A stretch of 64,000 nucleotides of DNA from Alteromonas sp. ALT199 (GCF_018619335.1 NZ_JAHHDX010000152.1:1-64000), one strand, 5' to 3'; shown: positions 9,052 through 18,217, counted from the stretch's first letter. Notes: generated by a model not told the origin, from the sequence alone. Numbers and translations are program-made.

Positions 9052-10140
9052 TTATTGAAGTGTGCGAAAAAACTCAACCAAGTTTCTGGCTTCATCTTCA
9101 ACTTTAAAATTTTTCACAACGTGTTCGCGACCTGCTTTGCCCATTTCAGCAAGTTTATCCATATCAGAAAGAAGTAAATCCATATGTTCAGTTACAGATT
9201 GCTGATTTCTAGTAGGTACTATATACCCATCAATGCCTGGTCTAATGATATCTTCCCACGCGCCTGCCTGTGTTGCTAGTACAGCAGCGCCAGCACTCAT
9301 GGCTTCTGGTACGGTTAAGCCAAACCCTTCGTTGTAGCTAAGCGCACTAACTAGAGACAATGCACTGAATATTTTAGGAATTTGTTCAAACGGTAATTCA
9401 CCAGTGAAAACGATTCGTTCGGTCAAACCGGCTTCACGAACTTTTTCTTTGAGCTGGCTTACAAATTCTTGATTACTTGAAGATATGGCGCCTACTACTA
9501 CCGCATTTACATCAGGGTATTTAGGTAGCACTTTGATGCAAGCTTCCACAAAAAGGTGAACCCCTTTTTGCTCCCTCACTCTCCCTAAAATACCTATACC
9601 GTATTTGCCACCGTAACCTAGTGCCTGCCAAGCTTCTTGCTTGTTTTCTGCCGGTGTGTAGTTGTCAATTTGTACACCGTGAAGATTAATTTTGGCAGGG
9701 GGTTTGTTTAGGTATTTTGCGGAGCGGTTACTCATCGCAATAACCGCGTCCATCTTATTACTTAACCATACCGTTGAGGATGAGCGCTTACGTTGAGCGG
9801 CTGAGCTAAATACAAGCTTTATTTTCGCGCGAAAAACATATTTCAGAAGCACTCCCTGAATCATTTCATCAACACGACGAGCATGAAAAATTCGCCACTT
9901 ACCGTTACTTAAAGGGTGCCGACACATTTTTGCGACATCCCAGAATGTAATCGTCATCGATGGATCTGGGACAAAGTGTTTACCCATGATCCGCAAATTA
10001 ATCATCTGCTTTTGAATTGATGTCACTTGCAGCATAGTAGACGTTACACCAGAAAAGTTGGCGCTTGAGTTACCAACTATTAATTCTATTTCTTGGTTAT
10101 CAACAGTGCTTGGCGAAATCTTGTTGTTGGGGTGACTCAT
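9052..10140 (-). CDS. GT4-type glycosyltransferase (GT-B fold)
   Basis: A 362-residue glycosyltransferase. The C-terminal half has the family-4 nucleotide-sugar site with GILGRVREQKGVHLFVEA, a VFTGELPFEQIPK segment and the EX7E motif in EGFGLTVPEAM. The N-terminal half begins with the sugar-acceptor fold (IELIVGNSSANFSGVTSTML). It probably adds a sugar to lipopolysaccharide core or another envelope glycan at the cytoplasmic face of the inner membrane; donor and acceptor are not readable. It lies between yraN and diaA, a pair normally adjacent, with 159 and 177 bases of spacer, so it may have its own promoter. Confidence 0.88.
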   Translation of the reverse strand: MSHPNNKISPSTVDNQEIELIVGNSSANFSGVTSTMLQVTSIQKQMINLRIMGKHFVPDPSMTITFWDVAKMCRHPLSNGKWRIFHARRVDEMIQGVLLKYVFRAKIKLVFSSAAQRKRSSSTVWLSNKMDAVIAMSNRSAKYLNKPPAKINLHGVQIDNYTPAENKQEAWQALGYGGKYGIGILGRVREQKGVHLFVEACIKVLPKYPDVNAVVVGAISSSNQEFVSQLKEKVREAGLTERIVFTGELPFEQIPKIFSALSLVSALSYNEGFGLTVPEAMSAGAAVLATQAGAWEDIIRPGIDGYIVPTRNQQSVTEHMDLLLSDMDKLAEMGKAGREHVVKNFKVEDEARNLVEFFRTLQ

Positions 10141-10299
10141 TATTTGTAGGAACCTAAGAAACTCTCATCAATTGGATGAAGGCTTATAAAACTAAAATAA
10201 AACAAATGAAACGCTTTTATCATAAAGACGTTGTCATTTATTCTCGAATGTTTTTACATCCAACACACTTAGATAGTGCTTTTAAGGTAAAGTCGGCCT

Positions 10300-10641
10300 T
10301 TAGCCTACGTTCTTCAACCATTGAAGGTTGCTTCCGTCTATGGCGATAACGTCTATTCTTAAAGGTGTAGATGCCGGATTTAAGCCATTATCTAACAAAT
10401 AGAAATCAAACGCAGCCTGAATTCGTTGCAGCTTTTTAGTTGTCACAAATTCCAACGCACTGCCAAACTGATTTCGCTTTCGATACTTAACTTCAATACA
10501 CACAATGGTATGTCCGTCTTGCATTACAATATCTAATTCGCCACGTCGCGTATGGTAATTTCGACACAGAATGTTAAGGCCTTGTTCTTCAAGATATTCA
10601 CAGGCTTTATCTTCTGCAGCACTCCCTTGCAGTTTCGACAT
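10300..10641 (-). CDS. yraN: YraN family (UPF0102) nuclease-fold protein
   Basis: A 113-residue protein of the UPF0102/YraN family, which adopts a restriction-endonuclease-like fold. The family signature is visible: GSAAEDKACEYLEEQG, NYHTRRGELDIV and the ECIEVKYR-type motif (IVCIEVKYRKRNQFG). The acidic residues and lysine are those of the predicted catalytic centre. Its biological role is unsettled in most bacteria. It follows lpoA with a 4-base gap, so the two are almost certainly co-transcribed. Confidence 0.9.
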   Translation of the reverse strand: MSKLQGSAAEDKACEYLEEQGLNILCRNYHTRRGELDIVMQDGHTIVCIEVKYRKRNQFGSALEFVTTKKLQRIQAAFDFYLLDNGLNPASTPLRIDVIAIDGSNLQWLKNVG

Positions 10642-10645
10642 GTCT

Positions 10646-12661
10646 TTACTCCGAAAGCATCTGTACTTTTTCGTTACGGATCATAGCTTGGGGCTGCTGA
10701 CGTATGACTTCACCTTGTTGGTTAAGTGAAAGGGTGCCAGTTAATCCCTCGTGAGACAGGTATTTAAGTGTGTTTAGCATTCCGAGTTGTGGAAGCAACT
10801 GGTAAGCGTCAAAACCAAACGCAAACAGGCGCTTCTGCATAGTATTTTGATTTTTCCATGCAAGCTCTACTTCCTGCTGTAAAGTTTGCCATTTATGTGA
10901 AGGCATCAACCAGGGCATATCAATAAAGTGAACATTCTGTAGATCACGCCATTGGTTTTTACCGCTGTCGTAATCCATAGAACGAGACGTGGCATAAACG
11001 GGAACTTGCTTGCCATCGTATGGGTTTAAACTTGCTTCAATAATTGGGTTTAGCAACTCGGTGTCTTGGGGTGAAGCAAACGCTATTATGGCGTCAATAT
11101 CACGCCTACTGCGTGGCATGTTGTACACTTCGTCGTTTGTCATGTACTCAATTTGATTAATGCGGTCATTGCTTTGGGCAACATCTAGCGCTTGAGTGAT
11201 GCCTTCGCGAAGGGAATTGCTGTCGTTAAAAGTAACTGATGTAATATTCGTGCGAAGTTTATTCTCTCTACTATTAAGCGCCTTCCAGTATTTTTTAAAT
11301 GTGGCGTCCATCCGCTGATACAAATTACTTTGAGCGGCAATGACTATTGGAGCACGATATCCTTTGTTAAAGATAAACTCAGCAAGTTGCTTCGCTTCAT
11401 CTTCAGGTGCTAGCCCAAAATAATTAAGCGACGTAGGCAGGTCCATTGCACCCAACTCACCTTGCGTATCGGAATTGCCTAGCTTTCCACCAAACGTATT
11501 TGAATCGCCATTTAGTGCTGAGTCAGTAGTTGTAACTAGCGTATCACTGGTTGTGGTATCGTTTGTGGCTACGGGGTCTGCTAGTTCTTCTGGACGATTC
11601 AACGCCAGTACGTTAACCCCAACTGGTAAATTAGGAATTAAGCTCTCTACGGTATCTTTTAGCAGTGGACCGACAATGAATTTAGTGTCGCCAATTTCAC
11701 TAAGTAGATGCTGGGTATCCGCCCCGTTCGTATCAATAAAACGTAGGCGTGGCAGGAGGTGTTCGTCTTGGCGTTTTTCAACATCGGTGTAATAGGCTGA
11801 CATTATGCCATTTTTTACTACTTGCCCTGAACGCGCTAACCGACCAGAGAGTGGCAGCAATACTGCAATATTATTGGCGCCAGCGTCGGTAAGCTGTGTT
11901 GCTTTAAGCACATTATCAGGCAAGGTCGTTTCTAAAATGTGGCCGCGATAAACTTGCTGAAAATTTTGAAGCTCTTTTGCCAATGTAGCAGGCGATGAGG
12001 CATTCGCCTCAGTCAACTCGCGAAGCGTGATGAAAGGTGATAGGGCGGGATACGCTTTTCCAACGCTAGGCAGCGTCTTCGTCGGTATGGAGGTCAGCCA
12101 CTGCCACACCTGCTGTACTTTTTCTTTGTCTGATAAATTAGTTTGTAGCACGCTATTTGCTGCTGCGGCAAAATTTCCTTGCTGCGAGTACAACTGAGTT
12201 TGAAGCTCTGCTTTTTGGAAGACGGTTTCGCCGGTACTGTTTACGTCATCCAACATTGCCAGCAATTCTTCTGCCGGGGCGTCAGGCATTCCCGCGTAGG
12301 CCTTAGTAAACAAAAGGGTATAGTAAGATTGATTTACTCCTGAAATCCCATCTTCTTTTACTTCATACAGTACTTGTTGCGCCAATACAGGCTGTTGGTT
12401 TTGGAGATATAAATCGGCAGCTTGAAGCAGTAGCGTATTACGTCGCTTTTTATCGCGGGTGCGCTCCCACAATTTCTTGGCTTCTATAAGTTTATGCTCT
12501 GGTGTAACGTTCTCTTCAACCTGCGTGGTTTCAACTGGAGTGGGTTTTACCACCACAGGCTCTGACTGTGTTTTAGGCGTGCTTCCACAACCCGATAACA
12601 CCAACACCGAAGCAACGGCTGATAGTGTAAAAAATTTTCCAGCTTGTCCAATATGACGCAC
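10646..12661 (-). CDS. lpoA: Penicillin-binding protein activator LpoA
   Basis: A 671-residue outer-membrane lipoprotein. The signal peptide ends in VLVLSGCGS. A helical TPR-like N-domain (about 50-250) is followed by a periplasmic-binding-like domain beginning at NIAVLLPLSGRLARSGQVVKNG. LpoA reaches through the peptidoglycan to stimulate PBP1A. A Thr/Asp-rich low-complexity stretch (about residues 366-395, DTTTSDTLVTTTDSALNG) interrupts the C-domain and looks lineage-specific. The start is GTG, with AAGGA seven bases upstream; no other start keeps the signal peptide. It is divergent from rsmI, as in many gammaproteobacteria. Confidence 0.93.
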   Translation of the reverse strand: MRHIGQAGKFFTLSAVASVLVLSGCGSTPKTQSEPVVVKPTPVETTQVEENVTPEHKLIEAKKLWERTRDKKRRNTLLLQAADLYLQNQQPVLAQQVLYEVKEDGISGVNQSYYTLLFTKAYAGMPDAPAEELLAMLDDVNSTGETVFQKAELQTQLYSQQGNFAAAANSVLQTNLSDKEKVQQVWQWLTSIPTKTLPSVGKAYPALSPFITLRELTEANASSPATLAKELQNFQQVYRGHILETTLPDNVLKATQLTDAGANNIAVLLPLSGRLARSGQVVKNGIMSAYYTDVEKRQDEHLLPRLRFIDTNGADTQHLLSEIGDTKFIVGPLLKDTVESLIPNLPVGVNVLALNRPEELADPVATNDTTTSDTLVTTTDSALNGDSNTFGGKLGNSDTQGELGAMDLPTSLNYFGLAPEDEAKQLAEFIFNKGYRAPIVIAAQSNLYQRMDATFKKYWKALNSRENKLRTNITSVTFNDSNSLREGITQALDVAQSNDRINQIEYMTNDEVYNMPRSRRDIDAIIAFASPQDTELLNPIIEASLNPYDGKQVPVYATSRSMDYDSGKNQWRDLQNVHFIDMPWLMPSHKWQTLQQEVELAWKNQNTMQKRLFAFGFDAYQLLPQLGMLNTLKYLSHEGLTGTLSLNQQGEVIRQQPQAMIRNEKVQMLSE

Positions 12662-12802
12662 AGTTTCATTCCTTTTACATCGTTATAGGCCAAGTTTATC
12701 TTAACCAGTATGAAAATCTACGCTTGCCAGCATAAACTGGACTAATGGCGTGATACACTTATCGAATAATCTTCAAAATTAACGTAAGACTAAACCACTG
12801 TT

Positions 12803-13639
12803 ATGACAGACACCGCAACCCTATATATTGTTCCTACGCCTATCGGCAACTTAGAAGACATGAGTGCTAGAGCAATTCGCGTATTAAGTGAAGTAAACTG
12901 GATCGCTGCAGAGGACACCCGTCATAGTGCGCGACTTTTACAACATTTTAGTATTGGCACCAAAACTCTTTCGTTACACGAGCACAATGAAGACAAGCGC
13001 ACGGCCATGCTATGCGAACGCTTAAAAAGTGGGGAGTCAGTGGCATTAATAAGCGATGCAGGAACCCCGCTTATTAGCGATCCTGGCTTTGTTTTAGTAC
13101 GCAAGTGTCGTGAGCAAGGTATTGCGGTTAGCGCATTACCGGGACCATGTGCGGCAATAACCGCATTAAGCGCTTCAGGGCTGCCAACAGACAAATTTAT
13201 ATTTGAAGGTTTTCTACCCGTTAAAACACAGGCAAGAGAAGGCGTGCTCTCAGCGCTTTTAGATAGAACTTTCACCACAGTTTACTATGAAGCGCCTCGT
13301 CGAATTTTAGACACGGTTAACGACGTTCAGCGTGTGTTAGGCGAACGCCACATTGTCGTAGCGAAAGAGTTGACTAAAACCTTCGAAACCTATGTGAGTG
13401 GCAGCGCACAAGACGTTATTGATTATCTCAATGCCGACGCCGCCCACCAAAAAGGGGAGTTCGTTGTGATGATTGGTCCGGCTAAGGTAAATGAGCAAGC
13501 GATTCCCAGTGAAGCAATGTCACTGCTAAATACTCTGTGTGAACATATGCCGCTGAAAAAAGCTGCAGCCGTAGTAGCCAGCCATTATGACTTGAAAAAG
13601 AATGCGCTATACCAAGCCGGACTCGATGCAAAGGCGTAA
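12803..13639 (+). CDS. rsmI: 16S rRNA (cytidine-1402-2'-O)-methyltransferase RsmI
   Basis: A 278-residue SAM-dependent methyltransferase of the tetrapyrrole-methylase fold. It carries the LYIVPTPIGNLEDMSARAI N-terminus, AEDTRHS, LISDAGTPLISDPG and ALPGPCAAITAL motifs. RsmI methylates the ribose of C1402 in the decoding centre of the 30S subunit. It is divergent from lpoA with a 141-base shared upstream region. Length and start agree with the family, although I see no strong ribosome-binding site before the ATG. Confidence 0.95.
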   Translation: MTDTATLYIVPTPIGNLEDMSARAIRVLSEVNWIAAEDTRHSARLLQHFSIGTKTLSLHEHNEDKRTAMLCERLKSGESVALISDAGTPLISDPGFVLVRKCREQGIAVSALPGPCAAITALSASGLPTDKFIFEGFLPVKTQAREGVLSALLDRTFTTVYYEAPRRILDTVNDVQRVLGERHIVVAKELTKTFETYVSGSAQDVIDYLNADAAHQKGEFVVMIGPAKVNEQAIPSEAMSLLNTLCEHMPLKKAAAVVASHYDLKKNALYQAGLDAKA

Positions 13640-13745
13640 GTCGCTTTAAAAAAAGAGTGATCTTAAGCATTATTGGTGAAATACAAAGTAGTAGGTTCTA
13701 CGCCAGCCTTTTTGACGAATGGGCTGAATGCTAAAGGAGGCGCAA

Positions 13746-14009
13746 ATGATAAAGACACTTAAGATCACTATGTCCGATGGCAAGTGGCTAGTTGATATAT
13801 TTTCTCAAGCAAACGACTGTGGTGTTTACGATTTAATTCATCCAAATAATGTTACGGACGTCTCGTTAAACGAAGGCGAAATGTACGGCTTTCGCTACAG
13901 TTTGCAGGGTAAGCCAGGAACGACCTTTAAAATAGAATTAGGTGATGACGTGTTAGCGGAAGGAGAAATAGATAAAGCTGAAACCGCTTCGGGCAGTGGA
14001 GTGGTCTAG
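13746..14009 (+). CDS. Small hypothetical protein
   Basis: An 87-residue soluble protein, no signal peptide. It looks like a compact beta-rich domain (GMYGFRYSLQGKPGTTFKI-type strands) with a Ser/Gly tail. I do not recognise it. The ATG at 13746 is chosen because a full AGGAGG ribosome-binding site (13735-13740) sits five bases upstream; an in-frame ATG at 13728 lies before that site. Translation is probably efficient. It ends 77 bases before the converging CsgG-like gene, with a hairpin between. Confidence 0.65.
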   Translation: MIKTLKITMSDGKWLVDIFSQANDCGVYDLIHPNNVTDVSLNEGEMYGFRYSLQGKPGTTFKIELGDDVLAEGEIDKAETASGSGVV

Positions 14010-14046
14010 CTATAGTTCTTTACTCCTACCAATATTATTGAGAGCC

Positions 14047-14067
14047 GAAGCCGCAATTTGCGGCTTC
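14047..14067. terminator. Hairpin between convergent genes
   Basis: GAAGCCGCA (14047-14055) and TGCGGCTTC (14059-14067) form a perfect 9-base GC-rich stem with a 3-base loop. There is no good T-run on either side. It lies between the small rightward gene and the leftward CsgG-like gene, so it probably helps end transcription in one or both directions. Confidence 0.5.
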
Positions 14068-14085
14068 AGTTTCAATGCAAAAAAA

Positions 14086-15441
14086 CTATATACCTTCTGG
14101 GAACAGACTTTCTTTTGTTACGACCTGTATGCTTTCAATAACGTTGCGAACGTCGTCATCGAGCTTTTCATTACGAAGGGCCAAGGCTCTGTTGCGCTCA
14201 AAAAGTTCTGTGTGGCTTTCTAAGCGTTTTCCCATCTTTCTCCATGCTTGTACCCTAGCCTCATATGGCCACGCTTCAAGTTCAATGCGATGAGAGTCTA
14301 GCTGAGTTAAGAGCATAGTAGCAGCTGCCGCCATGGACATGCCGCCAGGCCAATTAGGGTTATTATTCTCTGGGTCGAAAGAAACAAATGCAGTCATTAA
14401 CGGGCCATAGTTTTTCAGCCAGTCGTAGTACCTATTGAAGGCTTTCTCATCGTACTCATCTACATCAAAGTTATAAGACCTGCGATCTGAGACGGTGACC
14501 CTAGAGGGAGTATTGTCAACATAAACGGCAGTGGTTGTTGTTGAGGTCGTTATCGCTGGCGCATCGGTAGCGTCTGGCATGGCATCATCTGCCCCTCCTA
14601 CGGTTAACCTTCCACCTTTTCCTAGCCCACCTTCGACCTCTTGCGCTTTGTACGAACGAAGCGCGATTACCATCTGGTTAAAAGAATCAGCAAATGCGGT
14701 AACCAGCATTTTTCCTTCAGGCGTTTTCGAGAAGCCTCCAGCGCCACCGGCTGCTGCGCCAGCAAACATGCCGCCAAACAAGCTAAAGTCGTGATTCGCA
14801 GCACTACCTGTTGCAGCAGAAACTTGAACACCTGAACGGTTATCAATGAGCAGTAAAGAAGTAGCCGCTTCGTTCTTGCTAAAACCTCCGCCAACGATAG
14901 AGCCTAATGTGCCAAAAAGTGCACCTGCTATCGCTTTACCACCTTGTGTTTTTTCTGCAAAAAGAACTGAGGGACTGAGCGTGTAATCCGCCGCTACCAT
15001 TTGACCGCCGCCAATGTTAGAGCCTGAGCGAAGTTGCCCTGACTGCATGAGTTGGCGTTCAGTGTTCATTGCATTCATAGCGCGGCCGCGCTCAACAATA
15101 ACAAAACAGTTAGATTGTTGGATCATTAGTCTGATAACAGGAATGGTACTACCGAGTTTCGGATAGGTCCTACGATACTCTGACCACCAAGGCAAGCTGG
15201 TATCTTCAAAGACGCTTAGTGTACCGAGTGTTTCGTCACAACTTTCCAATTGCGCATTATTGTTTGAAGCATTAGCGCCACCAGCACCACCACTTACTGC
15301 GCCTGAGCTCCCTCCTCCCATAGAAGGTGTTGTTGACATACAGGCTGTGGTTAAAAACAGCGCACTAAGCGCAGATACAATAGGTTTGGCAAATGTGTGA
15401 ACTTGAGTTGCACAGTTTGAGCCTAGATTATTCCTCTTCAC
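14086..15441 (-). CDS. CsgG-domain-like lipoprotein
   Basis: A protein of about 451 residues. The signal peptide ends in LFLTTAC (lipoprotein type), then comes a Gly/Ser/Asn-rich linker. The following domain resembles CsgG: LGTLSVFED, PVIRLMIQQSNCFVIVERGRA, LMQSGQLRSGSNIGGGQMVAADYTLSP. It continues with a Gly/Ala-rich segment and ends with a non-CsgG C-terminal region of about 130 residues rich in Trp and charged residues. CsgG itself is the curli secretion pore, but no csgA, csgB, csgE or csgF lies here, so curli export cannot be assumed. The GTG at 15441 has AGAGG upstream; the ORF extends to 15528 without a better start. Confidence 0.75.
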   Translation of the reverse strand: MKRNNLGSNCATQVHTFAKPIVSALSALFLTTACMSTTPSMGGGSSGAVSGGAGGANASNNNAQLESCDETLGTLSVFEDTSLPWWSEYRRTYPKLGSTIPVIRLMIQQSNCFVIVERGRAMNAMNTERQLMQSGQLRSGSNIGGGQMVAADYTLSPSVLFAEKTQGGKAIAGALFGTLGSIVGGGFSKNEAATSLLLIDNRSGVQVSAATGSAANHDFSLFGGMFAGAAAGGAGGFSKTPEGKMLVTAFADSFNQMVIALRSYKAQEVEGGLGKGGRLTVGGADDAMPDATDAPAITTSTTTTAVYVDNTPSRVTVSDRRSYNFDVDEYDEKAFNRYYDWLKNYGPLMTAFVSFDPENNNPNWPGGMSMAAAATMLLTQLDSHRIELEAWPYEARVQAWRKMGKRLESHTELFERNRALALRNEKLDDDVRNVIESIQVVTKESLFPEGI

Positions 15442-15633
15442 AATCAATTCCTCTGATAAAGATAAGATATAACCGAGACAGGCAATTTTTGATGGTTTGA
15501 TACAACACCTGAATTCGGTGTTGAACAAAAGACGACGGAGATTAAAGACTCACCTTCTACGAAGCTGGTAGGTCGAAATTCCCTTTTGACTACTCAACAT
15601 CCTCAAAATAGCACTTGAGAAGATAGGGGACAA

Positions 15634-15662
15634 GCATATTGATCAAATTATGATCAATATGC
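15634..15662. repeat. Perfect 12-base inverted repeat
   Basis: GCATATTGATCA (15634-15645) and TGATCAATATGC (15651-15662) with a 5-base loop. It lies 31 bases downstream of the nspC stop codon and about 190 bases upstream of the CsgG-like start, both leftward. It has no T-run, so it may be an unusual terminator or an operator for the CsgG-like gene. Confidence 0.5.
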
Positions 15663-15693
15663 CTTTCGTATACCTTTTACTGATGGGTTAAAT

Positions 15694-16824
15694 TTAGGAC
15701 AAACGGCCTTTAAAGTCTTCGTAGCTAAATTCACGAACCAGTTCAAAATCGCCGTTAGCACGCAAAATACCTATGGCAGGGTGCTCTACACCGTTAAAGA
15801 ACGTGGTTTTTACCATAGTATAGTGCATCATATCTTCAAACTGTAAGCGATCGCCCGCCTTCAATGGCGCGTCGAATGAATAGACATCAATAACGTCGCC
15901 GGCGAGGCAGGAATTACCACCAAGTTTAACGTTATACGCTTTTTCTTCTGGCATACCTGCACTTAAAATTGCTGGGCGATAGGGCATTTCTAGTACATCA
16001 GGCATGTGTGCAGTGGCTGAAATATCCAAAATAGCGATATCCCCGTCGTTTTCCACCATATCAACGATTTCACAGATTAAAGGTCCTGTTTGCCAAGCAA
16101 CAGCAGAGCCTGGCTCAAGAATCACGTCTAAATGTGGGTAGCGCGCTTTAAAGTCTTTTAGCGTTTTAATAAGGTGCTCAACATCATAACCCTCGCGGGT
16201 CATTAGATGTCCGCCGCCTAGGTTCAACCACTTTAATTGGCCTAACCATTTGCCAAAGCGTTTTTCAATGGCTTCAAGCGTACGTGCAGTAGCAAAAGAA
16301 TCACACTCACAAAGGTTGTGGCAGTGGAAACCTTCGATACCCGACAAATCTACGCCTTCTAGTTCACTAGCACGTATGCCTAAGCGTGAACCCGGTGCAG
16401 CGGGGTCGTAAAGTGGCGTATCAGCTTCTTGGTGCTCAGGGTTTATGCGAAGGCCTAACGAAACGTCAGCTAGCACGTCTTTGTGGGCATGCCACTGGGT
16501 CAGACTATTAAAAGACAGGTGGTTGACAAGGCCCGCAAGCTCCTTCGCGTCATTAACTTTGTACGCAGGAGAATAAGCGTGGACTTCTTTGCCCATTTCT
16601 GCAGCAAGTTTCGCTTCCCATACCGAGCTTGCTGTTGCACCGTGTAAATACTGTTTAATAATGTCGAAGCATGACCACATTGAAAAGCCTTTCAGCGCCA
16701 AAATTATGCGTGCGCCAGATTCGTCCTGAACCCGTTTCATTAGCTCAAGGTTTTTAATTAATTTTGATTCTTCGAGCACGTAGCAAGGAGAGGGGATATC
16801 AGTGCGTTGAGTTAAATCGGTCAA
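15694..16824 (-). CDS. nspC: Carboxynorspermidine decarboxylase
   Basis: A 376-residue PLP enzyme of the alanine-racemase-fold decarboxylase family. It converts carboxynorspermidine (or carboxyspermidine) to norspermidine (or spermidine) in the cytoplasm. The PLP lysine is K45 in LALKGFSMWS. Other family segments are GFHCHNLCECDSFA, KWLNLGGGH and EPGSAVAW, and the Cys of the GNSCLAGDV motif. The preceding enzyme of the pathway is encoded directly upstream on the same strand with a terminator between, so the two may be partly separately expressed. Confidence 0.95.
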   Translation of the reverse strand: MTDLTQRTDIPSPCYVLEESKLIKNLELMKRVQDESGARIILALKGFSMWSCFDIIKQYLHGATASSVWEAKLAAEMGKEVHAYSPAYKVNDAKELAGLVNHLSFNSLTQWHAHKDVLADVSLGLRINPEHQEADTPLYDPAAPGSRLGIRASELEGVDLSGIEGFHCHNLCECDSFATARTLEAIEKRFGKWLGQLKWLNLGGGHLMTREGYDVEHLIKTLKDFKARYPHLDVILEPGSAVAWQTGPLICEIVDMVENDGDIAILDISATAHMPDVLEMPYRPAILSAGMPEEKAYNVKLGGNSCLAGDVIDVYSFDAPLKAGDRLQFEDMMHYTMVKTTFFNGVEHPAIGILRANGDFELVREFSYEDFKGRLS

Positions 16825-16974
16825 TGGGATAAAGCTCCAAAAAATAAAACTGCTTACAATGTTAATGAGGCGTCTAATGTATTACATAACGGGTCTTAGC
16901 TCAAAAATCGGCTGGCTAGTGCAGCTTAACAACCTAGGATAATTTGAGTTATTTCGAATGCAGTTATAGCGTTA

Positions 16975-17007
16975 ACAAAAAAGGGCGCTTAATTTAAGCG
17001 CCCTTGG
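16975..17007 (-). terminator. Terminator after carboxynorspermidine dehydrogenase
   Basis: A near-perfect palindrome, AAGGGCGCTT-AATTT-AAGCGCCCTT around 16981-17005. It is followed on the minus strand by a T-run (AAAAAA at 16976-16981 on the plus strand). It lies just after the dehydrogenase stop codon at 17015. Confidence 0.8.
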
Positions 17008-17014
17008 GTATCGA

Positions 17015-18217
17015 TTATTTAGTGAAAGGGCTGCTTTCACATTCAAGAACGTGCCATGGAAGGCCGTGCTCGTTAAGCATATCCATGAATGGGTCTGGGT
17101 CGAATTGTTCCATGTTCCAAACGCCCGACTCTTTCCATGTACCGTTAAGCATAAGTGCCGCGCCAATCATTGCTGGAACACCTGTAGTATAAGATACCGC
17201 TTGTGCGCCCACTTCTTCGTTACATTTTGCGTGGTCACAGTTATTGTAGATAAAGATGGTTTTTTCTTTACCATCTTTAATACCTGTGATGTAAGTACCA
17301 ATGCACGTCATGCCGCTATAGCCTTCAGCAAGTGAACCTGGGTTAGGAAGGACTGCTTTTAAGAACTCTAGCGGTACAATCTTCTGGCCTTGGAATTCAA
17401 CTGGCTCAATGCTAGTCATACCAATGCCTTCAAGTACGCGAAGGTGGTTAAGGTAAGCATCACCGAAGGTCATCCAAAAACGTGCGCGCTTAAGGCTAGG
17501 GAAGTGCTTAACAATAGACTCTAGTTCTTCGTGGAACATTAGATAAGAAGCACGAACACCAATGTTTTGGTAGTCTAAGTCTTCACGTACGCTTAGCGGA
17601 TCGGTTTCTTTCCACTCACCGTTTTCCCAAAAACGACCGCGCTGGGTAATTTCACGAATGTTGATTTCAGGGTTGAAGTTTGTCGCGAAGGCCTGACCGT
17701 GATCGCCGCCATTACAGTCCACAATATCGAGATAGTGAATTTCGTCGAAGTAATGTTTCGCCGCGTATGCGGTATAAACGTTTGTCACACCTGGATCGAA
17801 ACCACTGCCAAGAAGCGCCATAATGCCCGCGTCTTTGAACTTGTCTTGGTAAGCCCACTGCCATGAATATTCGAATTTTGCTTCGTCTTTTGGCTCGTAG
17901 TTGGCTGTGTCTAAGTAATCAGTATTAGTTGCAAGACACGCATCCATGATAGGAAGGTCTTGGTATGGCAATGCAAGGTTGATTACTAGGTCTGGCTTTA
18001 CTTTATTGATCAGTGCTTCAACTTCTTTTGCATTATCTGCATCAACAGCGAAAACATCTTTTACGCGATCAGCACCTACTTCTTGTTGTAGCGCTTCACA
18101 CTTAGATACTGTGCGACTTGCTAAGTAAATTTCGTCGAAATGTTGCGGTAAACGTGCACATTTTTTCACGGTTACCGACGCAACACCGCCAGCACCAATA
18201 ATTAAAACGCGAGACAT
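17015..18217 (-). CDS. Carboxynorspermidine dehydrogenase (saccharopine dehydrogenase family)
   Basis: A 400-residue NADPH-dependent enzyme with an N-terminal Rossmann motif VLIIGAGGVASVTVKK and a saccharopine-dehydrogenase C-domain (LGSGFDPGVTNVYTAYA, DIVDCNGGDHG). With nspC next to it, the likely reaction is condensation of aspartate semialdehyde with diaminopropane or putrescine to carboxy(nor)spermidine, as in Vibrio. This alternative route replaces SAM-dependent spermidine synthase. No diaminobutyrate aminotransferase/decarboxylase genes are in the window, so the diamine used here is unknown. Confidence 0.92.
   Translation of the reverse strand: MSRVLIIGAGGVASVTVKKCARLPQHFDEIYLASRTVSKCEALQQEVGADRVKDVFAVDADNAKEVEALINKVKPDLVINLALPYQDLPIMDACLATNTDYLDTANYEPKDEAKFEYSWQWAYQDKFKDAGIMALLGSGFDPGVTNVYTAYAAKHYFDEIHYLDIVDCNGGDHGQAFATNFNPEINIREITQRGRFWENGEWKETDPLSVREDLDYQNIGVRASYLMFHEELESIVKHFPSLKRARFWMTFGDAYLNHLRVLEGIGMTSIEPVEFQGQKIVPLEFLKAVLPNPGSLAEGYSGMTCIGTYITGIKDGKEKTIFIYNNCDHAKCNEEVGAQAVSYTTGVPAMIGAALMLNGTWKESGVWNMEQFDPDPFMDMLNEHGLPWHVLECESSPFTK

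Noticed and set aside
11475-11792. A plus-strand frame inside lpoA
   Set aside because: It is a reverse-strand shadow of the Thr/Asp-rich stretch in LpoA with biased codons.
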